Positions 49,167 through 56,725 of a stretch of DNA of 61,218 nucleotides are shown piece by piece; position 1 is the stretch's first letter; each line of letters begins with the position of its first letter. This DNA comes from a virus, in the IMG/VR virus record IMGVR_UViG_3300042934_000627, positions 1 to 61,218 of that record; one strand, written 5' to 3'. The notes under the pieces are model-generated. The model did no database searches. It saw only the letters and a program-made list of their open reading frames with translations, and was not told the origin of the DNA. The position numbers were made by a program, and so were the translations under genes.

Positions 49167-49511
49167 TTGGCGAATGAATACCCCGGATTATATACGAGTG
49201 TTGGCGTAAAATCGTTGCTGCGCGACTATAATACGTTGCATGATCGTGGTTACGATAAAGGCGATTATAACGCAGTAATCATGCTCGTAGACCTCGAATG
49301 CGCAATTATGATCGCTGGGCTTACGGACAGGCAATTTGCCATTATAAAGCTCACGTACATTTACGATATGACTCAGAACGATATCGTAACAACTATCGCC
49401 GGAGTAACGCAGCAAACAGTTAGCGAAGAGCTTGCAGAAGCCCATCGAAGGATTGCCGCTGTTTACGACTACTGGCGTAAAACTGATAATGCTACAGAGA
49501 TAATCGAATAA
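49167..49511 (+). CDS. Sigma-region-4-like transcription regulator (ArpU/RinA type)
   Basis: A 114-residue protein from TTG 49167 behind GAAAGGAAG. The C-terminal half is an HTH: GLTDRQFAIIKLTYIYDMTQ and AGVTQQTVSEELAEAHRRIA. Such proteins switch on late genes in Bacillus and Staphylococcus phages. It is last in the rightward replication region and ends with a strong terminator. Whether it reads late promoters or partners the sigma factor at 35855 is not visible. Confidence 0.65.
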   Translation: MANEYPGLYTSVGVKSLLRDYNTLHDRGYDKGDYNAVIMLVDLECAIMIAGLTDRQFAIIKLTYIYDMTQNDIVTTIAGVTQQTVSEELAEAHRRIAAVYDYWRKTDNATEIIE

Positions 49512-49521
49512 ACATACGAAA

Positions 49522-49558
49522 GCCCCTCGCGGTCAGTTCCGTAAGGGGCGTTTATTTT
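49522..49558 (+). terminator. Terminator ending the rightward replication region
   Basis: GCCCCT...CGG and CCG...AGGGGC pair (49522-49549), followed by TTTATTTTAT. Confidence 0.75.
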
Positions 49559-49589
49559 ATGTGCGCGCGGCATAGTATAAACGAATAAA

Positions 49590-49611
49590 CCCCACGAGGT
49601 TAGACGTAGGG
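49590..49611 (-). terminator. Terminator of the minus-strand gene cluster
   Basis: On the minus strand CCCTACG-(8 bases)-CGTGGGG, one G-U pair, followed by TTTATT. It would end transcription from the gene at 50043. Confidence 0.65.
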
Positions 49612-49680
49612 TGGAATATATTACTATATCGTTATTGACGTAATTAATGATTATGATACGTTGTAGTGTCGTACTGTGAA

Positions 49681-50043
49681 TTAAACTTTTGCGATCTTCT
49701 GCGAATCAATCTGTTTAATCGCTCCAAGGAGAGATTTTAGGTTGAGATCAGAAACCTTAACTCCTAAAACAGATTCAGTATATTTTGGCAAATCATCATA
49801 ATGGGATCGCACAGATTTAAACAGTTTAATTTCGTTATCAGTAGCTTTTCTTTCAAAAAAACCTTGTGTATTTTCATTTTTATAAATTGCCTTTGGATTA
49901 CTATTCACTAGCCACATGACTTCTGTACGAATCAATTCAGGAAAGTGCTCGCTGTTCCCTAGAGCTAAAACAATATTTGTTTCACCATTGTAGTCATTAG
50001 CATAGAAGCACCCTGGCACTACCTTAGACATGGTCAGTTCCAT
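49681..50043 (-). CDS. Unknown protein under a phage-type promoter
   Basis: A 120-residue protein behind GGGAGG, richer in A+T than its neighbours: SKVVPGCFYANDYNGETNIV, LIRTEVMWLVNSNPKAIYKN and a helical C-terminus. No family recognised. It has its own phage-type promoter (copy F) and a terminator, so it is a stand-alone cassette placed between the partition module and the replication region. Confidence 0.5.
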   Translation of the reverse strand: MELTMSKVVPGCFYANDYNGETNIVLALGNSEHFPELIRTEVMWLVNSNPKAIYKNENTQGFFERKATDNEIKLFKSVRSHYDDLPKYTESVLGVKVSDLNLKSLLGAIKQIDSQKIAKV

Positions 50044-50089
50044 TTTAAAATTACCTCCCTTATTTCGCTTTTGTTGTCAACTTACTATT

Positions 50090-50125
50090 CACTATATAAT
50101 ACGTACAAGCATCCATAATCGCGCA
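50090..50125 (-). promoter_or_regulatory. Phage-type promoter, copy F
   Basis: Minus strand TGCGCGA (50125-50119), 17-base spacer, TATTATATAGTG (50101-50090), about 47 bases before ATG 50043. Exact match to copy C in both elements. Confidence 0.8.
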
Positions 50126-50130
50126 TATTT

Positions 50131-50403
50131 TTAAAAGTTATTTAGTAAATCATCAAGCCCACCCGTCAGCTCATCGTCAGACTTTTCGATGCGAGCGAGC
50201 ATTGGCATCGGCGTTTGTTCATCATTAACCACCGTTCTACCACGTTGCCATCCGAAAAACCACGCTCTCAGAGCATCACGTAGCACATCGCTAATATCGG
50301 TACCTTCCGAAAGCTGTTCGATGGATCGACGCAAATCATCGTCCTTATTCGCACGGATCCGGCATTTAATTATCTCCGGACACTTACGCTTTTGTTCGCC
50401 CAT
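50131..50403 (-). CDS. ParR-like partition adaptor
   Basis: A 90-residue protein with a ribbon-helix-helix pattern (IKCRIRANKDDDLRRSIEQL, SEGTDISDVLRDALRAWFFG) and an acidic C-terminal tail LTGGLDDLLNNF. Its start overlaps the actin-like gene by 34 bases. In ParM systems this small second gene binds parC and joins it to the filament through the tail. Assignment relies on this pairing. Confidence 0.7.
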   Translation of the reverse strand: MGEQKRKCPEIIKCRIRANKDDDLRRSIEQLSEGTDISDVLRDALRAWFFGWQRGRTVVNDEQTPMPMLARIEKSDDELTGGLDDLLNNF

Positions 50404-51353
50404 AGCCGTGCACCTATCTTTCCGTAGCCCCGCACGTTGCCAAATTGCGGGTTGTCAAGGACAACAACGTTTGGCAGATCGATATACTTCGCGACAAATG
50501 ACGCCGATCCACCGGTTAGCAAATAAGTTGCGTAATACGCCGATTGGCTCTCGATCTCTAATAGGATCTGCTGTGCGAGCGAACGAAAAGCACGGTCGAC
50601 TAACGGCTTAATATCGTACCCAGCGTATTCACCTGCGAGTACATATCGGTCTAATTCGAAACGTTCCGGTGCTCGACCTATTGATTCCATAAGGTATCCG
50701 TTGAGCAGATCATACGCGGTGTCTACGCCAAGATTACGCGGGCTACGACTATTTTTACCGATTTCCATCGCTTCGAGTTCGAGAAGATCAAGCGTGTAAT
50801 ATCCGATATCAATGACGAGCATCGGTTTCTTCGCAATATCGGGACGAGCAAGCGACCCATCGTCAGCCAATAGGTAATCCATTGCGCTGCCGAACGGCTG
50901 TGGCACGATCTTATGTTTCGCGATCAATGGGTTTGCGTGTATCGTTCCCTGTCCGACTACTTCGACGGAATAATGCCCGCTTTCGTTAATTGCGTCGAAT
51001 AAATGCACGAAACCGTTCTTTTGCGTTAAATAGTAGTCTACGGGCAGGCCAGTCACAACGTTTGACGCGCCATTCGGGGACAGTCGGGCAAGCAACGTTT
51101 TAAGCAGCACCGCCGTTGTCCACGTATCCGTCTTATCTTCACCGGTACTCGTATAGCGGATCTTACTTTGCCGTAGCGCGAGATCACCAACGAAAAAGTC
51201 GCCGTCATCGCCGTGATAAATCAAATCGCCAGGCTTACGTTGCTCATCCATTAATTGACGCGCGTCTCCAACCACTGATGGCTGAAAGAACGTTTTTCCT
51301 TCCGATAATCCTTTTGTCCATCCGTATCCTAAATCGCCTAATACGTTACTCAT
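50370..51353 (-). CDS. ParM/StbA-like actin ATPase
   Basis: A 327-residue actin fold: phosphate 1 LGDLGYGWTKGLSEG, phosphate 2 MLVIDIGYYTLDLLELEA (residues ~180), and adenosine motif YLLTGGSASFVAKY. It forms filaments that push replicon copies apart, so its presence points to plasmid-style maintenance. ATG 51353 follows GGAGTG; GTG 51362 belongs to that site. Actin-like proteins that place virion DNA are an alternative, but a ParR partner gene follows. Confidence 0.85.
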   Translation of the reverse strand: MSNVLGDLGYGWTKGLSEGKTFFQPSVVGDARQLMDEQRKPGDLIYHGDDGDFFVGDLALRQSKIRYTSTGEDKTDTWTTAVLLKTLLARLSPNGASNVVTGLPVDYYLTQKNGFVHLFDAINESGHYSVEVVGQGTIHANPLIAKHKIVPQPFGSAMDYLLADDGSLARPDIAKKPMLVIDIGYYTLDLLELEAMEIGKNSRSPRNLGVDTAYDLLNGYLMESIGRAPERFELDRYVLAGEYAGYDIKPLVDRAFRSLAQQILLEIESQSAYYATYLLTGGSASFVAKYIDLPNVVVLDNPQFGNVRGYGKIGARLWANKSVSVRR

Positions 51354-51367
51354 TTGAATCACTCCTG

Positions 51368-51979
51368 TTATTTTGTGGCACGTTGTGCCACGTTTTTTAT
51401 AAAATCACGCACATCATCGCTTTGATACGCATTGACGTTCGCATATCGTCGTTTTCCGATAATCCATATGTGGGGAAATATCGGCTTACCATTCGGCTGC
51501 CAATCGAGATTACGCCATGAACCCAATTGTCTATATCGTTCATATCGCGCTAACTTATGTCGCATTACGGTATCCGTGTAATTACTACGCTGTACCTCAA
51601 TAAACCACGGCGACCGGTTCCATACCGCGAATATATCCGGCTCAACCGTACCTTTCGCGCCATACTTCGGCTCAACGTTGAATTGCTGCAAATTGCCGTA
51701 TGCTCGTAAATCGCGATACACACGCAGTATGCCGAGAAAGTGATTGATCTTCTGACTGCCTTCGCGAATATGGGCATCCTTCGGCATATATACGTAGGGA
51801 TTACGAGTGGTATCGACCTTTACAGAACCTTTCGCGCGCAATCGTCGCATCACACGATTAACTTCCACGGTCGCGTACCGTATACCTACGAAGTGTAATG
51901 CAGCAATATCATCGCGACTCATGCAACGGAAACGGTCGAGGTCGGCAAGGATACGTTTATCACGATCAATCAAGCTCAT
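51368..51979 (-). CDS. Replication-relaxation family protein
   Basis: A 203-residue protein: ILADLDRFRCMSRDDIAALH (HTH-like), RRLRAKGSVKVDTTRNPYVY and a nuclease-like PDIFAVWNRSPWFIEVQRSN with a D...EVQ pattern. Members occur next to FtsK/TcpA-like ATPases on Bacillus plasmids and are implicated in DNA relaxation or mobilisation. The start is ambiguous: ATG 51979 is only 2 bases after GGAGG, TTG 51973 8 bases. The palindrome GTGGCAC-GTT-GTGCCAC lies in its last codons. Confidence 0.7.
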   Translation of the reverse strand: MSLIDRDKRILADLDRFRCMSRDDIAALHFVGIRYATVEVNRVMRRLRAKGSVKVDTTRNPYVYMPKDAHIREGSQKINHFLGILRVYRDLRAYGNLQQFNVEPKYGAKGTVEPDIFAVWNRSPWFIEVQRSNYTDTVMRHKLARYERYRQLGSWRNLDWQPNGKPIFPHIWIIGKRRYANVNAYQSDDVRDFIKNVAQRATK

Positions 51980-53102
51980 TCCCTCCTTTTTCATCAAGCG
52001 TACCGAAAGGGCTAGGTGGATTATTGATTGCTTTCGGTTGCTTTACGCTCGGTTCGCGATAATAAGGCGTAAGTAACTTTATCGCCGCGTCATCGGTCAA
52101 TAATGGTGCTTGCACGAGTTCAGGTCGTTTTATTTTAAGCAGCATGCGGCCGGTAACATCGAGATTTTCTGCACCTTTCGCGCCTAATGTGATCTTCGAA
52201 TTGATTGCGTCTGCGTGCTCGAATGCCATACGAACCGTTAGATTTGCTTTCAACTTTCCGTCAAGAACGTCTGCATCCGGTCGTTGCATCGATAAGATCA
52301 AATACACGCCCAACGCACGGCCAAGTGCTGATATATCTTCGAGTAGCTCCATGGATTCTTTGTCACCGTGCAGCATCGCAACTTCATCGATACATACGAT
52401 AATACCCGGTGGTCGCTTTCCTGGCGGTAGATCAGCAATGTTTACTTTGCCGCATTGATCAAGTAGGTTGCCGCGTTTCGTTAACTCACGTCGTACATCG
52501 GATAGTGCTAGCGCAAGCGCGTCATTATCGTTGCATAACGCATCTACGTGGGCAATATTGCGAAATAAACCGAACTCGCTACGTTTCATATCGGCAAGCA
52601 CAAACCGTAGCATATGCGGTGATTTAAGCCGTATTAGTGTCGTTAGAATAGCACGTAATTGCGTTGATTTACCGCTGCCCGTTTCGCCCGCGATAAGCAG
52701 GTGGGGATGCACGAACATATCGTATGCGAACAACTTACCGTCCGCGCGAACACCGGTAATAATAGGTAACGACAACCCACCGCAAGCTACGCTAACCTCC
52801 GGCCACCTGTATATTAATTTATTTGGCATTTGACGCTCATACACGTGAATAACGAACTTTTTCGGCCCGCCGTGTACCACTGTATTCGTGCCAAACGTTT
52901 GCTGAAACGCATATTCGCGCTTTTCAACGAGTTTCGGATCCACGCCGTTTGGCAACGTAAAAGTCATTGCGGTATAGCCGTCTTTACGTTCGATCGCGTG
53001 AATAATCGGCAGCACTTCGTAGCCACGACGCGTTTTAAAGATGCCGGCTGATCGAAAGCAATCGTTCAATTTACGATACATCGGATTAAATCGTAGCAAC
53101 AT
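51966..53102 (-). CDS. FtsK/SpoIIIE-type DNA translocase
   Basis: A 378-residue ATPase. Walker A LLIAGETGSGKSTQLR (K145), Walker B IIVCIDEVAML (D239, E240), and GVYLILSMQRPDADVLDGKL. It lacks the N-terminal membrane domain of FtsK, as in plasmid TcpA-like proteins; the gene before it encodes a two-helix membrane protein that could supply the anchor. Role: pumping plasmid-prophage DNA in segregation or transfer. ATG 53102 is preferred; ATG 53123 lies within the upstream gene. Confidence 0.82.
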   Translation of the reverse strand: MLLRFNPMYRKLNDCFRSAGIFKTRRGYEVLPIIHAIERKDGYTAMTFTLPNGVDPKLVEKREYAFQQTFGTNTVVHGGPKKFVIHVYERQMPNKLIYRWPEVSVACGGLSLPIITGVRADGKLFAYDMFVHPHLLIAGETGSGKSTQLRAILTTLIRLKSPHMLRFVLADMKRSEFGLFRNIAHVDALCNDNDALALALSDVRRELTKRGNLLDQCGKVNIADLPPGKRPPGIIVCIDEVAMLHGDKESMELLEDISALGRALGVYLILSMQRPDADVLDGKLKANLTVRMAFEHADAINSKITLGAKGAENLDVTGRMLLKIKRPELVQAPLLTDDAAIKLLTPYYREPSVKQPKAINNPPSPFGTLDEKGGNELD

Positions 53103-53107
53103 CGTGA

Positions 53108-53422
53108 TCACCACAGCTTCCATATCGGATTCGCGACAATGAGGTAAACGATGCCGCCGATCGCAACAGATGATAAAATGACTTTAGCAATAATCGGTAC
53201 ATAATCCGCTAATGCATCGTCTTTCTTCGCATAGTATCGTTCAAGTTTAGCCATAATAATAGCGAAGGCACCGGCAGTAACGATAATACTGAAACCAGTC
53301 ACCATCATCGGGCTCAAATGAACGAGTGAGCCTAACGTAACTGGTGCGAGAGAATATGTGGTTACATGCTGCTGCTTAAATACATCGCGCCAATCTAATA
53401 AATAACATTCCATTCCGGTCAT
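53108..53422 (-). CDS. Two-helix membrane protein of the translocase module
   Basis: A 104-residue protein with helices MMVTGFSIIVTAGAFAIIMA and YVPIIAKVILSSVAIGGIVY joined by a charged loop. It abuts the FtsK-like gene, so it is a likely membrane partner. Start ATG 53422 or ATG 53413; the second has better spacing from AAGG. Confidence 0.55.
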   Translation of the reverse strand: MTGMECYLLDWRDVFKQQHVTTYSLAPVTLGSLVHLSPMMVTGFSIIVTAGAFAIIMAKLERYYAKKDDALADYVPIIAKVILSSVAIGGIVYLIVANPIWKLW

Positions 53423-53530
53423 CCTTCCCTCTTTACAAAATATAAAAATCGCTATGCAATAGGGTCGAACAAGCCGAAAAATGACTTATGGGTAAGTTGT
53501 CTACTAAGTTATTCGCGAATAGAGTATAAT

Positions 53531-53610
53531 TGTTATGTTGACGAGTCATTTCGTCGGCACATGGGCAATCCGTAATCTCTTCGCAGGGGATCGGGTTGCC
53601 ATTAATTTTT
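53531..53610 (+). ncRNA. Candidate short RNA opposite the partition operon
   Basis: TATAAT at 53525-53530 (no good -35; TTGTCT is too far) is followed by hairpin GACGA-(6)-TCGTC (53540-53555) and a strong terminator: GGCAATCC...GGGTTGCC with inner ATCTCT/AGGGGAT (53564-53600), then ATTAATTTTT. No ORF fits. It lies in the gap between two minus-strand genes and could control their expression by antisense action. Confidence 0.4.
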
Positions 53611-53791
53611 ACTTCGTTTTGTCCAACGTGTAGACGGTTTTCTTCTTTAATGCGTACTTTCCACCAGCATAATCCTGCATAAAAGCTTCGAGCACATCAT
53701 TCATAGTCGCGCCAGTATCTTTACAATATGCCTTAAACGACGCTTGAATATCCTCATCAATGGTTGTTGTAAATGGTTTTCGCTCGCTCAT
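53609..53791 (-). CDS. Ribbon-helix-helix DNA-binding protein (CopG/Arc type)
   Basis: A 60-residue protein: KPFTTTIDEDIQASFKAYCK, DTGATMNDVLEAFMQDYAGG and a basic tail. An RHH repressor, probably controlling its own operon; four 12-bp repeats cover its promoter at 53817-53864. It may be a second centromere or operator binding protein of the partition module. GGAGGTG precedes ATG 53791. Confidence 0.8.
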   Translation of the reverse strand: MSERKPFTTTIDEDIQASFKAYCKDTGATMNDVLEAFMQDYAGGKYALKKKTVYTLDKTK

Positions 53792-53816
53792 CGCTTCACC
53801 TCCTACTTATTTCGTA

Positions 53817-53864
53817 AACATATAATAAAACATATTTATAAACATGTCAATATAAATATGCGAT
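53817..53864. repeat. Four 12-bp direct repeats (operator or parC-like)
   Basis: AACATATAATAA (53817), AACATATTTATA (53829), AACATGTCAATA (53841) and TAAATATGCGAT (53853) follow each other without gaps. A 12-bp phase near one helical turn is typical of sites for RHH proteins. The repeats cover the promoter of the RHH gene. Confidence 0.7.
53822..53850 (-). promoter_or_regulatory. Sigma-A promoter of the partition/translocase operon
   Basis: Minus strand TTGACA (53850-53845), 17-base spacer, TATTAT (53827-53822). It lies entirely within the 12-bp repeats, so a bound RHH protein would block it. Confidence 0.75.
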
Positions 53865-53875
53865 AATGACGAAAC

Positions 53876-53904
53876 TTTAACGAAGTAACAACGCATGATA
53901 TACT
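53876..53904 (+). promoter_or_regulatory. Sigma-A-like promoter reading right
   Basis: TTTAAC (53876-53881), 17-base spacer, TATACT (53899-53904). It is divergent from the RHH operon and drives the small genes from 53993. Confidence 0.6.
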
Positions 53905-53992
53905 ATAAATAGGCGAAATGAATAATTATACGCCTTATAATAATCAATGTCAACGAAAATAAACGCAATAGTTACGATAGGGAGCGATTAAA

Positions 53993-54505
53993 ATGGAGAT
54001 GAACGCGGAACAGTTGGAGTATTACCGCAACGAGTTCGCCGAATGGGTAAACGGTTTCGCCCGTAATGTTCGCGCTGGCACGCCACCTTATAACGACCGA
54101 ACAGCACGCGCGCAGGCGATTGAGCAACGTATTGATGAATACGTATGTGCCACCGGTGAACGGCCGGACAGCGGCGAACTGGAACGATTGAGCAACGCAA
54201 TATTGTACGAAGAATTATCGGACAAGCGCCGTAACAAAATGAGCATCGAAGAGTATCCGTTCATGAGCGATCAACAGCTGGAACGTCGCAAATACGGTAG
54301 CCATACGCGCAAGCACAGCAGTAGAAAACATGAGGTGCCGCTATCGGTCGCTGCATTCGTTGGCATCGATGGTGTTGATTATCGCGATGCACGGATTGCC
54401 GTTGGCGAACGAAAAGCTACGAATAACGAACGGAAGAAACAGTACCGCGAATTTACGAAGGAACAGCCGGTGAGTACGTACACTGTCGAGGAGGAATCGA
54501 AATGA
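53993..54505 (+). CDS. Unknown phage protein
   Basis: A 170-residue hydrophilic, helical protein: LEYYRNEFAEWVNGFARNVR, IDEYVCATGERPDSGELERL, and a C-terminal part with HEVPLSVAAFVGIDGVDYRD. It follows GGAGCG and its own promoter. No family recognised; its location beside the partition module gives no clear hint. Confidence 0.5.
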   Translation: MEMNAEQLEYYRNEFAEWVNGFARNVRAGTPPYNDRTARAQAIEQRIDEYVCATGERPDSGELERLSNAILYEELSDKRRNKMSIEEYPFMSDQQLERRKYGSHTRKHSSRKHEVPLSVAAFVGIDGVDYRDARIAVGERKATNNERKKQYREFTKEQPVSTYTVEEESK

Positions 54506-54855
54506 GCGAATTAACGGTAAAAATTAACGTAGATGCTGACGACGCGATCGAAAAGATTGCGCAGGTTAAACGGGCATTACGTGAAATGAACGAAACTGCA
54601 GTTAAGGTCGGGGTTGTGACGAAGAAAACATCCGATATAGCATCGAAGTCAATCGAACAATTCCAGCGCGACTCATATCTACATGATGTGACAACCCGAG
54701 ATTTAATTAATGAACTGGTTAAGCGGACGGGGGTATACAGCTATGAAGTTGACCCGTATAAGCGATATACCGTAAAGACGCAAGGCAAGGGACCAGTACA
54801 AAAAATAGCGACCGCAGAAACTGGACCTGCATTAATACTGGTGGTGACCGACTGA
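54502..54855 (+). CDS. Unknown phage protein
   Basis: A 117-residue protein: LTVKINVDADDAIEKIAQVK opens like the start of tape-measure or capsid-associated coiled coils, followed by helices (REMNETAVKVGVVTKKTSDI) and a beta end (PALILVVTD). It overlaps the gene before by four bases and the next by one. Confidence 0.45.
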   Translation: MSELTVKINVDADDAIEKIAQVKRALREMNETAVKVGVVTKKTSDIASKSIEQFQRDSYLHDVTTRDLINELVKRTGVYSYEVDPYKRYTVKTQGKGPVQKIATAETGPALILVVTD

Positions 54856-55163
54856 TGGCGAAATATCGTAAGAAACCAGTTGAAGTCGAAGCTAGACTAT
54901 ATGTTCCAGGTTTGGAAGACGGCTACGCTTGCTACGAGCTGTCCGGTAAGTTTGTTGGTTACTTTGATAAAAACGGGTCACTTCCGAAATGTAAACGAGT
55001 ACCTGCGATTAAAACACTCGAAGGATTTCATGAGATCAGCGATGGCGACTGGATCATCACAGGAATAAAAGGTGAACGGTATCCATGCAAACCGGATATT
55101 TTCGCAGAAACGTACGAACCGGTGACTGTTCCACAAGCCAGCGAGTGGGTGACCGAGGATTGA
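54855..55163 (+). CDS. PGDYG-like small phage protein
   Basis: A 102-residue protein: MAKYRKKPVEVEARLYVPGL at the start and ISDGDWIITGIKGERYPCKP near the end are the pattern of a common phage protein family with a PGDYG-like core (KPVxVEA ... GDWIxxG). The role is unknown. Start overlaps the previous stop by one base. Confidence 0.65.
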   Translation: MAKYRKKPVEVEARLYVPGLEDGYACYELSGKFVGYFDKNGSLPKCKRVPAIKTLEGFHEISDGDWIITGIKGERYPCKPDIFAETYEPVTVPQASEWVTED

Positions 55164-55351
55164 ATACACAACGTGGAGTATTGAAAGCCGTATTATCACC
55201 GTTCAGATTCGTGTTAGTGCTAATAATATGCCACCGGAAACAAACGTATAAGTACCTTCGCCGTGATTTATCGTTTGATAGAACGAAACATTTTTACCAT
55301 TGGCAATGGAAGATTCTCGATGATATTTATGGGTACAAGCTGCGCGATTAG
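55160..55351 (+). CDS. Small basic protein
   Basis: A 63-residue protein from TTG 55160, which overlaps the previous stop (TTGA): MNTQRGVLKAVLSPFRFVLV and FDRTKHFYHWQWKILDDIYG. One short hydrophobic stretch, many aromatic and basic residues. The upstream part of the open frame lies in the PGDYG-like gene. Function unknown. Confidence 0.4.
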   Translation: MNTQRGVLKAVLSPFRFVLVLIICHRKQTYKYLRRDLSFDRTKHFYHWQWKILDDIYGYKLRD

Positions 55352-55376
55352 GCGTTGGGGAACGTATTATATAGTG
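55341..55376 (+). promoter_or_regulatory. Phage-type promoter, copy C
   Basis: TGCGCGA (55341-55347), 17-base spacer, TATTATATAGTG (55365-55376). The tRNA-like structure begins about 15 bases after the -10, which fixes the likely start site close to 55377. Confidence 0.8.
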
Positions 55377-55383
55377 TAATGCC

Positions 55384-55524
55384 GATGTGGTGGCGGAAAA
55401 GGTAGACGCTTAGATAAACATAAGACACATACTGTGATATAGACATTGCGAACTATTTAATAGCTGATTTAGCTAACGGTTGTTATAAATTGTGTCATGT
55501 GAGGTGCAAATCCTCACCCACATC
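55384..55524 (+). tRNA. tRNA-like RNA with an abnormal insert
   Basis: Acceptor GATGTGG (55384-55390) pairs with CCACATC (55518-55524). A Leu/Ser-type D-arm (GCG-GAAAAGGTAGA-CGC) and a T-arm (TGAGG-TGCAAAT-CCTCA) are present. The total is 141 nt instead of 75-90. After the D-arm come CTTA-(8)-TAAG and a long stem GACACA/TGTGTC (55424-55429, 55491-55496) that encloses about 60 nt with small hairpins; no canonical anticodon arm is evident. It may be an intron-bearing tRNA, a tRNA mimic or a decayed gene. Confidence 0.45.
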
Positions 55525-55570
55525 TTACGGGTGTAATTACACTCAGTAAATGTAAAAGGGGACTTGCTAA

Positions 55571-55858
55571 ATGAAACAATCACAAAAAGAAAATCTATTT
55601 TTACGTGAGGTGGATGTAGTTCCGAGCTATCACGGTGAACTTCCACGATTAAAACAAACGGACAACGGTAAATTCGTAATGGAGTTTGAACAAAAACCAG
55701 CGCTTGTTTTCGTGAGCATGGATGGACACGGATCGTACGATACCATATTTGCCAATGGTAAAGAACTACTGAGTGTTCGTAAATATCAGATCACGTCCGA
55801 GGCTGGTAAATTAACGACACTATCTACGGAAAAGGAAGTTTGTATCGTAGAGAATTAA
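55571..55858 (+). CDS. Unknown protein
   Basis: A 95-residue protein: MKQSQKENLFLREVDVVPSY and KPALVFVSMDGHGSYDTIFA. Mainly beta strands. An AAAGGGG ribosome site precedes ATG 55571. After it, 55870-55885 can form a small GGCGC-TTCG-GCGTC hairpin. Confidence 0.45.
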   Translation: MKQSQKENLFLREVDVVPSYHGELPRLKQTDNGKFVMEFEQKPALVFVSMDGHGSYDTIFANGKELLSVRKYQITSEAGKLTTLSTEKEVCIVEN

Positions 55859-55941
55859 CACATAACGTAAGACCGGCGCTTCGGCGTCGTACATAGCCGC
55901 GAATGAGACGCGGTGAATAACAAATAGTGGGGGTGATTAAC

Positions 55942-56181
55942 TTGCATTTCAATAATCGGGTGTATCTACATGGAACAAGATTCGATAGTATCAATTTTAA
56001 ATTTCGCGACAGACTCCACATGATCGCAGCCGGATGGTCGTTAAGGAAAGGGGATTGGTGGTATCGGGGTAATCCGAGTAACAGAAAGTTTTTCAACATA
56101 GAAAAGTATATTGATGATGATACAAAAAGCTACGGAATCTATATCGGAAGACTCGGCATTGTTTATATGGCCACAAGATAA
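55942..56181 (+). CDS. Unknown small protein
   Basis: A 79-residue protein from TTG 55942 behind GGGGGTG: MHFNNRVYLHGTRFDSINFK, then RDRLHMIAAGWSLRKGDWWY. Basic, aromatic and mainly beta. No family recognised. GTG 55927 is part of the ribosome site region. Confidence 0.45.
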   Translation: MHFNNRVYLHGTRFDSINFKFRDRLHMIAAGWSLRKGDWWYRGNPSNRKFFNIEKYIDDDTKSYGIYIGRLGIVYMATR

Positions 56182-56206
56182 ATTAACGAGAGGGGACGAC
56201 ATATAG

Positions 56207-56725
56207 ATGGAAACAGTGCAAGTTATGGGCGGTAGCTTAGACTCATTGCTTCAACATATTGGGATTAGGGCAAGCAAGCTTGTTGAAACAAAAGACGGTT
56301 GGTATCAGGTGTGGGAGTTGTCAAGCAACGATTTTAGTAGGCTTGAAGATTTTTCGAACAGGGTCGATGAAAACGCATGGAAACGAAGCAATTTCGGTTG
56401 GTGGCGCATAGCAGAATCCTGCTTTACGGGCAACGAAACAATCACCTATAAAGTTAACGGCCATGAAATGCTTGGGTATATACGTGATTTTAGATATGAC
56501 TTTGATGGCGCGAACGATGATGATTCGGTTAGTAACGAGGTAATCGTTGAGATCGATCAGTCGATTAATTACGCAACATTTATTGAATGGCTATCGGAAA
56601 TAATGAATCTAAGCAACGAAACAAATACGGTTGCTGTTGCTACGAGTCTCGCAAAAGAAAATGGCTTAACACTAGCGGAATTCATCGCTAGGTATCAGGG
56701 TAAAAGAGAGGAAGTCAGCAGATAA
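56207..56725 (+). CDS. Unknown protein
   Basis: A 172-residue protein: IGIRASKLVETKDGWYQVWE, FSNRVDENAWKRSNFGWWRI, and a C-terminal helical part TNTVAVATSLAKENGLTLAE. The aromatic WxxS/FGWWR patterns are shared in spirit with the gene at 55942 (GWSLRKGDWW). Function unknown. Confidence 0.5.
   Translation: METVQVMGGSLDSLLQHIGIRASKLVETKDGWYQVWELSSNDFSRLEDFSNRVDENAWKRSNFGWWRIAESCFTGNETITYKVNGHEMLGYIRDFRYDFDGANDDDSVSNEVIVEIDQSINYATFIEWLSEIMNLSNETNTVAVATSLAKENGLTLAEFIARYQGKREEVSR

Noticed and set aside
51375-51391. GTGGCAC-GTT-GTGCCAC followed by T-run as a terminator
   Set aside because: It is in the wrong orientation for the genes here and is part of the coding end of the replication-relaxation gene; no plus-strand transcript is known to reach it.
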